DNA of 64,000 nt from Siphonodentalium dalli (GCA_032622095.1 CP136061.1:48739797-48803796), one strand, 5' to 3'. Shown: positions 1 to 12,761, numbered from the stretch's first letter. Program-made: numbers and translations. The notes: a model not told the origin generated them from the sequence alone.

Positions 1-416
1 CCTGGATACAAGAATCGAGTACACACCTGACCTGTTTATACGGGAAAAGTGGAATGCCATGGCATGGGCCTGCATTGACGTCGAAAAATATCAATACTAG
101 TCATAAGAAATGATTCATAGCGGGCCCCGGAATTTACAATGTTTATTTACAAAATTATGCAAATAATATAATACTCCATATCAACACAAACACGTGCTTC
201 CGGTCAGCGAAGAGGAACGATAACTCGTGATATTGCATCAGGTCGTAATTTGACTTTCCCTTGGAGTGACGATGTGGCTTTGCGAAAAATATATAAATAT
301 ATCAAAGATATCATTATTTCGCGAGGAGAATCAGATAAAATGGAAACACGTGTACAGTTTGGTTATCAGTGCAGTCGGTCGGTTTATAGATTGATTTTTT
401 TTTAATTAAAACCAAT
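1..416. other. unassigned upstream sequence
   Basis: No open frame, splice-site pair or repeat match to the rest of the window was seen here. Confidence 0.5.
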
Positions 417-495
417 AAAATGAACTTGGGTCGGGGGGTTTTGAAGACGGTCGGTCGGGTTACGGGAAACACGCATTCATTTTGTTTTGGCCTAA
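417..495 (+). repeat. dispersed repeat fragment, copy 1
   Basis: About 80 bp aligns with 1381-1459 in the same orientation. Both share an ATAAAATG start, a G-rich GGTTTTGA block, a GGGTTA block followed by AAACAC, and a GTTTTGGCC/GTGTTGGCC end. The two copies flank about 900 bp. Family not recognised. Confidence 0.55.
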
Positions 496-1380
496 TCGTC
501 TGCCAGTGTCACTCGTATAAAGCTTGGGCAAGTCATTGTCACACTAATCAATGTCATGGTAGCTTTAATCAGTTTAATGGTGTTACAGAAGTTCAATGAC
601 ATGTATACAGCATGATATTAAATGATATTATATATAGAATAAGTGTCTAGTGTTGGAAATTAAACGGTTTATGTTCACGCTGAAGCTCGGATATTACAGG
701 CCAAATCCCACGAGTGGACATATTACTGTTCAATTTCCCCACAAGACACTTATGATATTTTGTTTATCCACCGACTCGAATACTAAGAAATTTTGCGAAA
801 TATTCAACTCAGAAGGTGAATTTAACAAGAGTTCCTCCATTGGAAATGGCACATACAACTTTGAGCTTTGGGTCGATTTCAAAAGTGTCAGAATTATTTT
901 TAATCTGACATTTTATTACTATGTCCTTTTCTGTCAGTTCAGAATCCGTGTGGTACCGGTTCACGCCCGGCAACATGTCTGTGCTATAGTTGACAGGCGC
1001 CATGATGTTTCTATTCTGATTCATATGAATGCATTTGTGAAGTTTAATAGCTAAAACACTGGATCTATCCGCACACGGAAGTGTTTCCGCCATATTCAAT
1101 CGCCATGTGCAATCGGCAAAATATCCGGTTACTTTCGATTTGCTAGTTAATACATATTCCGGCCCAAGTATCGCGTGTTTTCTGGTTTTCCGTTTTCGAG
1201 AAATCGGCGAGGTTTGCCGAACAATGACGAGGGAATACATATATCCTACAACAACAATGGCGGCACTTCCGTTTTTCGTGAATTGACGATATTTGCAAGG
1301 AAATGGTTTACTTGTTTAAGCTAATTCCGTAGTCGCGAATTCCTAATTACAAAAAGTTGGAGGAAATTTGTGAAAAACGA
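496..1380. other. no convincing gene; promoter-like patch at 1075-1275
   Basis: A minus-strand open frame (1240 down to 809, 143 codons) and a plus-strand frame (650-1054) overlap here, and neither resembles a known protein. At 1075-1105 (minus) and 1256-1272 (plus) two ATGGCGG motifs with adjacent CACTTCCG point away from each other, like YY1- and ETS-type promoter motifs. This could also be a small inverted repeat. No function is assigned. Confidence 0.3.
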
Positions 1381-1459
1381 TAAAATGGAATTTGGCGGCA
1401 GGTTTTGAGTAGGGGCGGTGGGTTACCCTAAACACAGGTATTCTTCGTGTTGGCCTTAT
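1381..1459 (+). repeat. dispersed repeat fragment, copy 2
   Basis: Direct copy of 417-495, diverged by substitutions and short gaps. Confidence 0.55.
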
Positions 1460-1486
1460 ACATCAATATGACTGCATGTACGGTAA

Positions 1487-2041
1487 CTTACATTTAGCTT
1501 CGCATTAACTATATCACATACATGTATGTTCTCTTTATATCATTGCAACGGCAGGTTTCATTTGCGAAGCGTCTTCTGTCGTCTCCGTGAAGGCACAGTG
1601 TCTCTGTGGTTCCGGCAAAATTTATCAACTCTCTGGAGGAATCTCTTTGCAACAGTGGTCCGAATATTTCGACCCAATCTTGGGGAAATGTTACTGACAC
1701 TGTTGCTCTTTTTCTCATCCCGATATAACAGTGTTGTGTTACCAAGTAATGCTGTTATGATCGACACGTATTATTAACTTTTAAATCACGAAGATAATTG
1801 TGCATCATCCACCAATAACGTACGCTAGTGTCCCGAACGGAAGAACAGACCGGAATATTCGGACAAGTGAACGGCAGAGATTCCTCGGCCCTTTTATTTT
1901 AGGTGTACAATTTTGCCCGGACACCGTAACCTGGCGCCTTCACGGAGACGACAGATAACGCTTCGCAAATGAAACCTGCCATCGCGGTGATATAAAGAGA
2001 ACATAAGGTGATATTGTCAATGCTATGCTATATGTAAGTCG
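1487..2041. repeat. inverted-repeat (MITE-like) element
   Basis: The sequence from about 1487 to 1605 is matched in reverse complement by about 1925-2041. The best core is ATGTTCTCTTTATATCA at 1526 against 2004, followed by GGCAGGTTTCATTTGCGAAG in both arms. The central 320 bp has no recognisable coding capacity. This is a non-autonomous terminal-inverted-repeat element; no certain target duplication was read. Confidence 0.7.
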
Positions 2042-2200
2042 CAACGGTCAGAATGATGTATACCAGTCATAATATCAATGAATATGGAGATCGCCACGAT
2101 CGATAACGTGTTTACCGTTTCTGATTTTCGTGTTACCAAAAATAAACAAAATATGACGTAATTCGCTAATCCTCTAGTTGCACCCCTATTCTTTATATTA

Positions 2201-2762
2201 TCTCATATATATTTTGAAGACCTCTGTCTGTATGTTTGTCTGTCTGTCTGTCTGTCATTAATACAAATCTACGATTCTCGACCGATCGGGACGAAACTTG
2301 GTACGTGTGTGTAGTTTGACCAGGCGGTGAACGTTGTCGTATTGGCGAGCCTGTGCGGCGCCCGCTTCGCGCATGCGCAGACGAGATCTCGGAAACGGGT
2401 GGAGCTATCGACTTGAAATTTGCTATGTGAATGTATCTTGCCCCGGATACGAATTTTATCGGGTCGCCGAGCCCGTGCGACACCAGCTTCGCGCATGCGC
2501 AGACGAGATCTCGGAAACGGGTGGAGCTATCGACTTGAAATTTGCTATGTGAATGTATCTTGCCCCGGATACGAATTTTATCGGGTCGCCGAGTCCGTGC
2601 GACGCCAGCTTCGCGCATGCGCAGACGAGATCTCGGAAACGGGTGGAGCTATCGATTTGAAATTTGGTTTTTGAATAGCCCGGACAACGTCGGGCTGGGT
2701 AGAGCTATCGACTTGAAATTTTGTTTTTGAATAGCCCGGACAACGTCGGGCTCATCGGCTAG
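2201..2762 (+). mobile_element. non-autonomous Helitron-type element
   Basis: The 5' end is A|TCTCATATATATTTTGAAGA, a motif shared with the elements at 13878 and 11517 (minus). The 3' end is a hairpin (AGCCCGGACAACGTCGGGCT) followed by CATCGGCTAG|T. A 5' TC, a subterminal 3' hairpin, a CTRR end and insertion between A and T without target duplication are the standard Helitron signature. A (CTGT)n run at 2224-2256 and internal tandem repeats match the layout of Helitron-associated elements in bivalves. No Rep/helicase is encoded. Confidence 0.8.
2343..2665 (+). repeat. 122-bp tandem repeat inside the Helitron
   Basis: GCATGCGCAG recurs at 2371, 2493 and 2615, an exact 122-bp period. The units contain a CpG-rich block and the string GGAGCTATCGACTTGAAATT. 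After the third unit a shorter 56-59-bp unit ending in the 3' hairpin occurs twice (2640-2697 and 2698-2752), so the terminal hairpin itself is duplicated. Confidence 0.9.
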
Positions 2763-3020
2763 TATATATATATATTAATAAATATATTATATTTTTTATT
2801 TACTATCATCTTGTCAAACCCCTGTGATTTTTGACCACGTCTGCCACATATTACTACACATAACATAATAAACTAGAATGCACTCAGAGAGATGCCAACG
2901 TGCGCAAAAATGTAATAAAAAATAATTAAAAAAATAATTTCACTGTATTTTACTTAATTTATTTAATTTAATTAAATGTTAGCAAAAAAAGACAATTACA
3001 ATCTTCAATAATTTTATTTA
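2763..3020. other. AT-rich spacer
   Basis: Low-complexity TATA/ATTTAAT-rich sequence; nothing further seen. Confidence 0.5.
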
Positions 3021-3153
3021 GGGGATAACAGTGTGGTGTTTTGTGATTTCGGAAAGGTACATGGCGAATATACTGTGGCAAATTTAGGTTATATGCCACA
3101 GTATATTCGCCATGTACCTTTCCGAAATCACAAAACACCACACTGTTATCCCC
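3021..3153. repeat. perfect inverted repeat, 60-bp arms
   Basis: 3021-3080 (starting GGGGATAACAGTGTGGTG) is the reverse complement of 3094-3153 with no mismatch seen, around a 13-bp loop. The arm is also present once in diverged form at about 3475-3540 (GTTGTGGTGTTTTGT ... CATGGCGAATGTACTG). Confidence 0.95.
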
Positions 3154-3719
3154 ATTCTAATGCTCTTCGAACTTAAAAATGTTATTTAGACAAACAATCG
3201 CTCTTATCATTAAAAATACTGATAAACATGAAAAATTGCCACCTCAAATAGAAATAACTATGCACAATTAGTTTCTGCATGTACCTGATGTCTATTTCAG
3301 ATGTTTACCGCTTACAAATTGCGGTTTTGATTTTACCGCGATCTTGAAGTTGAATTGAAACAATGGGAAATTGTTTACTCAATGCGATGTATTTCACGCT
3401 GTGTCTGTCGCGGTTTCATGTCAAGAAATTTGGTCAAATGATATCGAGACACTGACATTGGAGGGGTATGACGTTGTGGTGTTTTGTATTTTCTGAAAGT
3501 ACATGTATACATGGCGAATGTACTGACAAAAGCCACATAGCTGGTTTGTTTATATAGCAACGAGCTAGTAACGGAAGTCAGTGCTAAGGGCGTCAACTCT
3601 ATAATCTACTCCGTAACGTCGCCGGCATGTACTGTGTAAGGGTGATGTCATGGAGTGAAATCGGTAGGGTGACACCAACCTACAAATCTGACTGATCGCC
3701 ATACTGTTGCGCGAGCGCA
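3154..3719. other. unassigned; carries a half-copy of the palindrome arm
   Basis: Apart from the diverged arm copy at about 3475-3540 no structure was recognised. A minus-strand open frame (3596-3375) runs through that arm copy and is taken to be chance. Confidence 0.45.
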
Positions 3720-3850
3720 CGTAATAACAAACTTAAAAAATCGATATCTGATAACTCTGGAGCTTTGATGGGTGGGTTCCTCGACTGCAATCAAACATGT
3801 TTTACCCCCGAAGCCAAAGAAATAGTAATTTAGGAGTATCTGATCTGATT
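3720..3850 (+). repeat. interspersed repeat 'Q', fragment
   Basis: It shares GGGTGGGTTCCTCGACT and CCAAAGAAATAGTAATTT with 57110-57205 (same orientation) and, in reverse complement, with 23400-23500 and 57300-57410. Superfamily not recognised. Confidence 0.7.
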
Positions 3851-6385
3851 GAGTACTTTAAATATGAGCTACAGTTAACTATATTACAATTTATATTAAC
3901 TATGATACATACCAAAAAGTGTGTATAATTCAACACATGTTGACATCACGTTAAATGGCTGAAGTAGGCAGAACTAACATCACATGACTGCTGTACCTGT
4001 GCGGTGTCGTGTGCTGACATTCCCTCACTGAAACCTGGTCCAGGTAGCGTACCTGTATGAGTTTATAATAGATTAGATTTAGATTAGATTTATTCGATGG
4101 TTCACGATATACATGGTACACATACTATGGGTATGTTTACAATTTGAGAAAATATGATACATAACAGTATATATAATATTATAATTATAATAATTTATAT
4201 TAAATATACATATGTTATATGTAGGGTTCTGATGAGACAGATAAAGTTCAGACTGTGCAAATAATTGATATATAAGAGAATATATCAATTTCTCAAGAAT
4301 TAGTTCATTTTATAGAGGTTGCCTTCAGAATATATGATTAATTATTTGGCAGAAATCAGGGGCGTAGGAAGCTATAATTATTGGGGGGATATCAGGGGCA
4401 TAGGAAAGTGGAATATTAGGCGCCATATTACGGCCATCGACGACAGCCGCAGGCTGGAGATTGGGAGAGCACGAGAGGAGTGTCCCCTCTCGTCGGTGGG
4501 GGTCTGGGAGAATTCCTTCAGGAATTTTTTCTGAATTTAAAACCCTCAGATCACATTTCGTTTGATCTGTGACAGCAATTACGTTAAATAACCCATTGAG
4601 GGAAAATAAGGTATTTTAGTTTTTCACCTGTTGTACAAAATAGTATGGAGATCATTTATGACTCTCATAAGCGTGTGTGTACAAATGGAGCAGTCTTCCA
4701 CGAAAACATGACATATGTTTATACTTACATAATTATATATTCACATTCTCCGCTTTCCCAGCCTAATCCATAGTAGTAGTGCATGTAACTGAAAGATGGC
4801 CTCGATAAAGCAGGCAGATTCGCCATTTAAGCAGTGCCAAAGTACTAGCTGTGATGAAGCGTAGCTTACCTTCGATGGTCTGGTTTCCGTATTTACTCTT
4901 CAAATAATTTCATATTGAATTCATCTTGGAAATATTGGTGTTGATTTATTTTGGAGCTTTGGACAAATTAGATACCGTTAGTGGGATAACACAATGATTT
5001 CTGAGAGAGTACTAACAAGAAGGTTTATAAGGATCAAAGGCCGGTGGATAGCACCATGCATACGGGGTGTTATAATTTATTACCCGATAAAATTAACCTA
5101 AATGTTTGTACATGTATGATAACACAAACCAGTGGTATAGAGTATACATGTACTATCTATTTTATGTCAAACTGTGCAGGCAGAGAATGTGATTGGTTAA
5201 GTTGAACAAATAAGAAATACAGTTTAAGAGTTGACGTACAAATATTAAACATCATTTTATTACTTTAATTTATCGTGATTTATTCTTGTCTTGTTATCTG
5301 TGCTCTTGGTCTTCTTATTTCTTTGCCTTGCCGATTGTTTAGATCTGATGCGGTAAAACAAACAACTGATCAGTCCTAACTGAAATGCACCCACCAAACT
5401 TATCTAAACAAACATCAAATAGTTCTCACTGAGATCATATCAGCATCAGAAAGATGACTCTGTATGTTCCACTGACTGTTATGTAAACACACTTGGTGCC
5501 AACGTGAACAGAGTGTGAACAACATTTTGATTCTGTTTCTCATTGAATCTTCATTAATCCTGATAATTCCTTATAGTGCTCGAACGTGATATTTGGATTT
5601 ACTACACAATTTGTAAGTAATAACTTCAATTTATTCATGTAAAATATTCCCTCATAAAACATACAAATAAACTTACCTTATCATAAACGTAAAATAATCT
5701 CTAAAATAACGACAAAACATCATAAAAGTAATAACTTCAATTTATTCATGAATGTAAAATATTATAAAAAAATATGTCCATATAATTCATAAAAACTCCC
5801 GTCCCAATATATAGGTATAAACCTAGGAAGATTTGGCCGATAAAACCAACCGAATCTTCCCTCGGCCGAATCTTCATGGACCCCATTGAAATATCAGTAT
5901 TCCGCATTTTTTGGTTATCAGATTTATTAGTGATTGACTACCTGCAAAACAGTTCAGTCCCCTCGCTATGCCTGAACGCTGTCGGCACGTGTATTTTCTT
6001 AATTAAATCTAACATTTTTTATTGAAGTGTTTTGCCAGTTACAATTCATTCTGGCTTGATCTAGACCACTTTCAAATGAATATGGACAGTTCAGTTTCTC
6101 AGAATGATGCAGAATTAATTGTAACCTCCAAAATTCTCAAGTAAATAAATGCGTCATTTCTTCACATTCCGTGTTGGTGCGGGCAGCAGTAAGTCCTGCA
6201 TAGGGGACTGAACTCTGCATGGAGCTTGAGTGATTGGCTGATCTGTGATGAGATTTGCATTGACCATTCCGTTTCATTTATATCCCAATGAGTTCATCAG
6301 TATTCCGAATTTTTTATCAAGCCATTTATTTACATTACCACGACCACATGTATTTGATTTTAATTCAAAAGTGACTGCTACAATC
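3851..6385. other. unassigned 2.5 kb with short direct repeats
   Basis: AT-rich. AAGTAATAACTTCAATTTAT recurs at about 5614 and 5728 (115-bp spacing). TATCAGTATTCCG occurs near 5890, with a related ATCAGTATTCCG near 6297. No coding exon or TE terminus was supported. Confidence 0.4.
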
Positions 6386-7218
6386 CAGGGCCTGGAACCT
6401 ACGTCATAAAACAAAGTTTTTCTTCGAAAAATGGCGGCTGCTCGGTGCGACTCGAAGTAAGTATTTATCGTTTTTGCAGACTATGTTCATAAACCACTAA
6501 AAAGATCATTTCTTATGAGCTGTAAAACATTGTTTGCTAGCTCACAGTCATCTATACCGAGATATATATGTAACGGTTGAAAAGATTATCGCGTTCAGGT
6601 GGTTTCCGTCACCAATTTTCGAGGCATGTTTCAGAGTTTTGAAATGGTAACGCTTACATTGACTTTTAAAACTGGAATTGTGACATAAATGGTAAAGCCT
6701 ACATATAGTCAACATTTGATTTCAAAATTGGCAATTTGGCTGAATTCTTTCTTTCACTTGCCGAATATCACAATTAGTTTTAGGACTAGTGAGTATGCCT
6801 TCACAGTTAATGGAACTTATGGCAGCGCAAGAGTATAATTCTTCCCTCGCTATAAGATCCCCGAATATTGCCGAGGCGAATCGGTATACATCGGCTCAAA
6901 AGTAGACTACTTCACTTGTGGCAGGCTAATTAATACGTTTTTCACGGAATAACTATCACAAGACATAAATGAATAAAATAATAAGTAATTATATGACCTT
7001 TATATATCAATATTATTATAGGGAATAAGAAAAAGGGTCATTCTGGTTGATGCATCATATACATGTATAATTATAGGCTAAAATAAACCAAACTTTGATA
7101 AATGAATAAATCGCAATATCGCCACTGCTTGAGTTGAACCAGGAAGAAGCTTTAAGTTGTATAATTCAATTTTTTTTTCAAATTCAAATGTTTCTGAAAT
7201 TAATAAAAGAAAAAACGT

Positions 7219-7450
7219 TTAAAGTGATGTGAAACACTCCGGTAAGGTGATCGAATAGAAGTGGAGAATAATCTTGTTCAAAGTAGTTATTTTTACAAAT
7301 GTTATATCTAAATTGACAACACACACCGTCATTCTTATATACTAATTAAATGCAGTGACTGCCGGTGGCGAAATCGTTTATTTCGACACAACTCAGTCTC
7401 ATATCGCTGACATTTGTCAATATATGCACATAACATGTAGAATTTAAGGT
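7219..7450 (+). repeat. TTAA-flanked 370-bp family, truncated copy
   Basis: It begins TTAAAGTGATGTGAAACACT, the same end as full copies at 34581-34951 (minus) and 52735-53106 (plus). It also shares CAAAGTAGTTATTTTTAC and CGTCATT blocks with them. The right end is not recognisable. Confidence 0.7.
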
Positions 7451-7885
7451 AATAGAAAATAGTTTGACATATTATATATCAATACTATCGGATTCAGCAT
7501 TCAATGATGCATGCATATATCGCAAGATGCCAGTGATGATAGCCGTCTGAAGTCGACAGAAGTCGCAATGTAACTTATACCGATTGTATATATGGGAAAC
7601 TACATAGTACATCCCTGCCAGTCATTTTCTGAGTCCTTCGTGTATTCTCGCCATAACGGAAAAGCCCAACACCAAAAAAACACGCGTGGTCTGGAATTCT
7701 ACGGGTTCAGAACAAACGCTAAAACCAGCGGGTGTCTATAACCGGGTATTAGGAAAATTTCGGAAACGAAATACTCTGAATGATAACGTCTCAGCCGACT
7801 GAGCCGCCATATTTCGTCAGCCACGAACGTCGTGACTAAGCCGGCTTAGCTAGATAACCAGCCACGAAATTGGTTGAGCCAACCA

Positions 7886-7899
7886 GGGGGGGGGGGGGG
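7886..7899 (+). repeat. poly-G tract (14)
   Basis: Fourteen consecutive G. The flanking 7860-8060 is CCCC/TTTT-rich with short open frames that look like chance. Confidence 0.9.
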
Positions 7900-8284
7900 T
7901 CTGGAAAAAAATTGCACACCAAAAAGTGTTTTTTCCGACCAGAGGGACCCACCACCCCAAAAAATATTGTTTTCCTCCAAAATTTTGGGGACCCACCCCC
8001 TCTTTCTCATATTTTTAACTGTCTTACTAATTGGTAAACACAGATCAGAAAAAAACGAAAAATAGTCTGTATTTCCAGACGTTTCCGTGTGTTTTCAGTA
8101 TCTAACAACAATAATAAAGCATTGTGTAGGTACACTATATGTCACAAATCGCCCTAGACCCCATTATAGCCTTAATAAATCGAGTGTGTTGTGTCTGACA
8201 GAGAACACCGACCAGTGTAAATAGTGGTAAACAGGTCAGGGGTTCCACAATTATTTGTAGATGCCCAAAGAACTCTTTTAAGTC

Positions 8285-8780
8285 TTCTCCACCGGGGTGG
8301 GGTGGGGTGGGGCAGGGGAATTGTTTTTGGTTAGGTATACACATAGATATATGGTTATTATACCGCCCAATATTAGTCGGCGGGTATATAGTTGACGTCT
8401 CGATCCGTCCGTCCGTACAATCATTTTGCATTATAACTCAAGAGTCGGTTGTCATATTTTTATGCCCTATGGCATTGTGACAGACCAGAAATGGGGAACG
8501 AATATGCATAATATCACTGGTTATGACTATTAATGCCTACCAGAGTTATGGGCCCTGTTCGACTTCATGAAATTCAGTCCGTACAAAGCTTTTGCAATAT
8601 AAGTTAAGTGTCGGTTGTCGAATTTTGATGTGGTTTGGTATGGTGATAGACCAGTCTATGTAAACATACACTCAGATTCATACTGATACTATTTTTTATA
8701 TGTGGATATGTAGTTTACTCCAGACTGGTGATAGACCAGAATGAAGAATTGAATGTCATTTCTTAATGCATCACTTTATT
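8285..8780 (+). repeat. pearl-like tandem repeat fragment
   Basis: A small hairpin-like GCCCAATATTAGTCGGCGGG is followed by CCGTCCGTCCGT. Then come two loosely related units that each carry TTTGCA(A/T)TATAA.TTAAGTGTCGGTTGTC-type text and TGGTATGGTGATAGACCAG. The layout (microsatellite, then monomers) resembles the larger copies at 33370, 42430 and 47672. Confidence 0.5.
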
Positions 8781-10454
8781 TCAGTTCATCTATTTGTAAG
8801 TGATAACAGTATACAATTAGTATTTTAGTTTAGTCTTGTTGAGCAGTAAAGCTCGAAGATGAAGTTCGGAAATTCAATGAGAATAGCGTCGCCTTCAGTT
8901 GGGATAGTCTGAGCAGTAAACAGTTAACGGTCATTCATCATGACCAATTCAGTTTTATTTGGATAATTGTTGCAAATTAACATTACTTGCAATCATTCAA
9001 GATGAGAAATAACCAGGAGGAATGAATTTGATTACATGCCAGGACAAGACAGTATTTCAGACATTAGAAATTTATGAGATACCCTTTTCAATTTCATGTT
9101 ATGCAACAATCATGTTAATGATATATAGTCATCATTGAGTATTCACCATGTAGTATCCAATTTGTGATACAGTTTTTATTTTTTATTACCTTTATTCAAG
9201 TAATACAACTGGGTAATATATTAATTGTGTTACTAAATATTTCTTCCGCTGATAATAAGTTTCCTGAACGCTATTACGGTGGTCCACTGTGAAGTGGTCC
9301 GGGATCCTGTGAAATCCAGAATGTTGCTAAATCTGAGGCTAAAGAGTCACTATAGCTGCTATATAGAAAAAAATTACAAGCACGTATGTGACCAATTAGT
9401 TTTTGGGACTTGAGTACCTAACCATACTTTATGATTATTGACTGATGATGGGACAGGGTGTATTTATCCGTTACATATATCCCGATGTTTTGGTTTTGGA
9501 TTGCGAATATAATTGATGCGTGACCAGATTAATTGTTTGACAACGAAGGTTCCTGGACCGAATAACACATTCAATTCATTATCAATAAACATGGGTAAAC
9601 AATGAATGTTAGTAATAGAATATAATTAAAGAAATCTTTATTGCATGATAATGTTTTAACGACAACTATCAGACGAAACTGGAAATATGAACAAATTAGC
9701 ATGGATTCAACCAACGGAAATAGACTGGAATAACAAAGTAATACTACAATGAATATGGAATAAGAGAACGAATGACATGACATACAGTTAATTAAACTAC
9801 CGAATATACAACGAGAACATAAAAACAATGATTATGCCATGAATTTATGTTCGTCTTTATATATAGTATTATCAAATAGTATATTGGCATCTCTATAACA
9901 GCCATTTGTGTATTCTGTATTGTAACGCAGTTAACAGAGTGTGTATATGTGAACACCGGATTCATCTACCGGATTAAACGGATGGTGACTCAATTGTTAG
10001 TGCAAACAGGCCAATATGTGAGCGTCAACGCGATGTGGGCGTTACCATTAATAGACAAATTCATAAAAATTCTTTGTGTTTTAAGAAATTTACAAACAAA
10101 CCACGGAAAAGTTATTTTTTTTGTTATTGATTCAAATTTTAGCATTTATAATATCCCGAAACTCAATGTATACGGTTTTAAAATGAGTTTAGGATGCGGA
10201 GAACATGAAATGTTGGCGTTAACACCTGCACGAAAATAGGAAATCGGACGCGATTTTGAATTGCGAACGCGAAATTCTCATTATAAGCAATTCTTTCCGA
10301 TTTTCGGTTTCTGTATTTGTTGAGATTTGCAGGTCGCATAGCTCCTTTGCTTATAATACTACATCGAAATCGATTGTATTTATTTAAAAAACGATGTCGA
10401 AGTAGCGAGTCGAACTTTATTTACAGTTATTTTGATGTAGGGTTACCTTTCCGG
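8781..10454. other. unassigned interior of the 4.1-kb TIR element
   Basis: Two open frames (minus 9828-9571 and plus 9949-10239) were read and show no recognisable domain. Codon use looks AT-driven. No transposase catalytic motif seen. Confidence 0.4.
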
Positions 10455-10781
10455 TGACGTAGGTTCCAGGCCCTGCAATCTATTATCTAACCGAACTGAA
10501 TTATTGGGTCTTCAACAATGATGATAAAATTGCATAAACGTGGAACGTTTGTCAAGCTAGGGGACTAAAAAATATACTCCACCTTGGCAATTTGAACTAC
10601 ACACCCTTGGGCTAGATCAAAAGTCTCAACTTTGGGAAATCTCATTGGCACATAACCATTGTCTCAACTAATTGTCATTTCAGTCCAAAATTATATGGAA
10701 GGTATATAATTATATAGTAGTTAAATATTCAATTTTCAGTCTGATAACAACATATTCCACACTATTTATCTATATATATTA

Positions 10782-11517
10782 CTAGCAGGTGACTCGACTT
10801 CGTCCGGGCTTTGACCTTCAATTGACCATTTTGAAGGTCAAGGTCAGGTCGGAGTCACGATTTGACCAGTCCAAAACACTCCCTGGACAAAAGTTGCCCT
10901 AGGTATCAAATTTCGTCGAAATTCTTCGAAATTCATCAGTTTTACTCGATTTGACCTTGAATTGACCATTTTGAAGGTCAAGGTCAGGTCGGGTCACAAT
11001 TTGACTGGTCCATGAGACTTCCCGGACAAAAGCACCCCTAGGTAGCAAGTTTGCACTCAATCGGTAGGCCTGTTTTCGAGTCTATAACGGACACACACAT
11101 ACATATGTATCATTTGTGGCTACCCGTTTCAAGGTGAAGGTCACATCGGGCGGAAAAACTGACCCGATGAAAATCTCCCCCATTCCTAGGAACTCCTAAT
11201 TACGAACACAGACATAAGGATCACACAACACGCTCATGTCTGGACACAGACACAACACGCTCATGTCTGGACACAGACACGATCTTTATTAACGACACTG
11301 CGGATACGAACGCTCTTTAACTATCAAGCGATTAACCCCACAATTCGAAGACTGCAGCAGTGGGAATGGAGAATGAGTACTCGGATCTTCTCAAATGCAA
11401 TGCGACGACACTTCATCTGGGTTTTTACCCTTAGATAGGAAGTTTGGTCAAAATCCGTCTGGCAGTTTTCCCGGCCATAGCTAACAGACAAACAGAAGTC
11501 CCAAAATATATATTAGA
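10782..11517 (-). mobile_element. non-autonomous Helitron-type element, minus strand
   Basis: Read on the minus strand, the 5' end at 11517 is A|TCTAATATATATTTTGGGAC, matching the elements at 2201 and 13878. The 3' end at 10782 is CTAG|T preceded by a degenerate GCCCGGACGAAGTCG stem. The interior has two copies of GACCTTCAATTGACC/TTGAAGGTCAAGGTCAGGTC-type text (10811-10860 and 10952-10995) and a direct repeat CACAACACGCTCATGTCTGG (11224 and 11252). No coding capacity. Confidence 0.72.
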
Positions 11518-12730
11518 TACCTGTAGTTGGAATCAAACTATTATAACAATTTCAACCTATATTTGGTTTGATATTTCGAACTTGTGCTGTGTCAGTCATG
11601 GCATTTCCCATTGTTGAAATTGTTTACCTGTACCTCAGTTATGGGAGTGAGTCACCAACAACACAACCCACCCCATTCCAGGTGCCGCGTCTCGTTAAAG
11701 CGACTCATACACTTCAGTCCTCAAACAAAGCCTAAGAATTTCACACTTTTGTCATGTTCCGGTGTCTAAAATAGGCCGGAAATACCCTGTATATATAGAC
11801 TTCATAATACTCTGAACAGACATCAATATATAGTCTTACACATTAAATAAGATGACATTCACAAATTCTGAACAGAAGGGATTAAGTTGTACTGGTAGGC
11901 ACTCTATGAGGGTGACGACCCCCCTTTTCGGACGCCAGATTCGGGGTCTGTAATGGCGTATTCCGGATGCCAGACCAGCGTACGCCGGATGCCGTCGGAC
12001 TCATATACATGTATGCTGGATGCTTCCATTGACATTCTTCTTGGCGTTAAACACCGAAAAACAACCAAGTTCCGTCCGCTAATTTATATTTCTTTGCTCG
12101 AACATAATATTCCCCACAATTTATCTTCTTATATTCTTCTCGCTATCATACCTTTCATGCTAATTAATAATAGTAGCGTTCAAATAGATCGAAATGTTGA
12201 CATGCTGTTTGCTACATGTATATTCCCCGATAGAGTTGCCTTCCAGTGGCTTCCACTTGGCATCTGCTTGACAGGTCAAAACGTTGATAATCTAAATTAG
12301 TTTGTAATGCCGAGTGCACCACACTAGAATAGTGGAATAGTTACATTGATTGAATTAAATTTGATAGAATTAGAAGAATTTGCAAGTCAAAGTGCGAAAA
12401 TTGTCAATATTTTGATACTGCATGATCATAAATGTGACAAATATCTTACAAAACTCAGAGGATTAATAACTACATAAACTTTAATAGTTTCTGAAGATTC
12501 TGAGTTATATTAGGTGTGTGAAGTTAGAGTACAGTTCTCAGTTCAAAACGTAGTCATAACATAAGAATATCTTCAAATAAATCCAAATCGAGGCAGGAGG
12601 GGGTACCGGTATTCGGAAAACCAAGACAGTCCCTGAATGGAAGCGTTATAATCCAGACTTTCCAGTTGGGTATTTTCTCTTTCTGCGATATCCTGCAGCT
12701 ACTTCTCTGAACAGTGGAATATTTGGAGAA

Positions 12731-12761
<31 letters not shown>

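Larger units (their letters stand above)
6386..10475. mobile_element. 4.1-kb CAGGG-ended TIR element, 5-bp target duplication
   Basis: The termini 6386-6406 and 10455-10475 are perfect 21-bp inverted repeats starting CAGGGCCTGGAACCTACG. Both flanks carry CAATC (6381-6385 and 10476-10480), read as a 5-bp target-site duplication. CAGGG termini with 5-bp duplications fit the hAT5-type group of hAT elements, as does the element at 22572. The interior has no transposase-like frame and contains later repeats (7219, 8340), so this is a non-autonomous or decayed copy. Confidence 0.75.

Noticed and set aside
6386-10475. Transposase gene expected in a 4.1-kb TIR element
   Set aside because: Frames at 9571-9828 (-) and 9949-10239 (+) were read, and no hAT dimerisation, DDE or BED pattern was seen.
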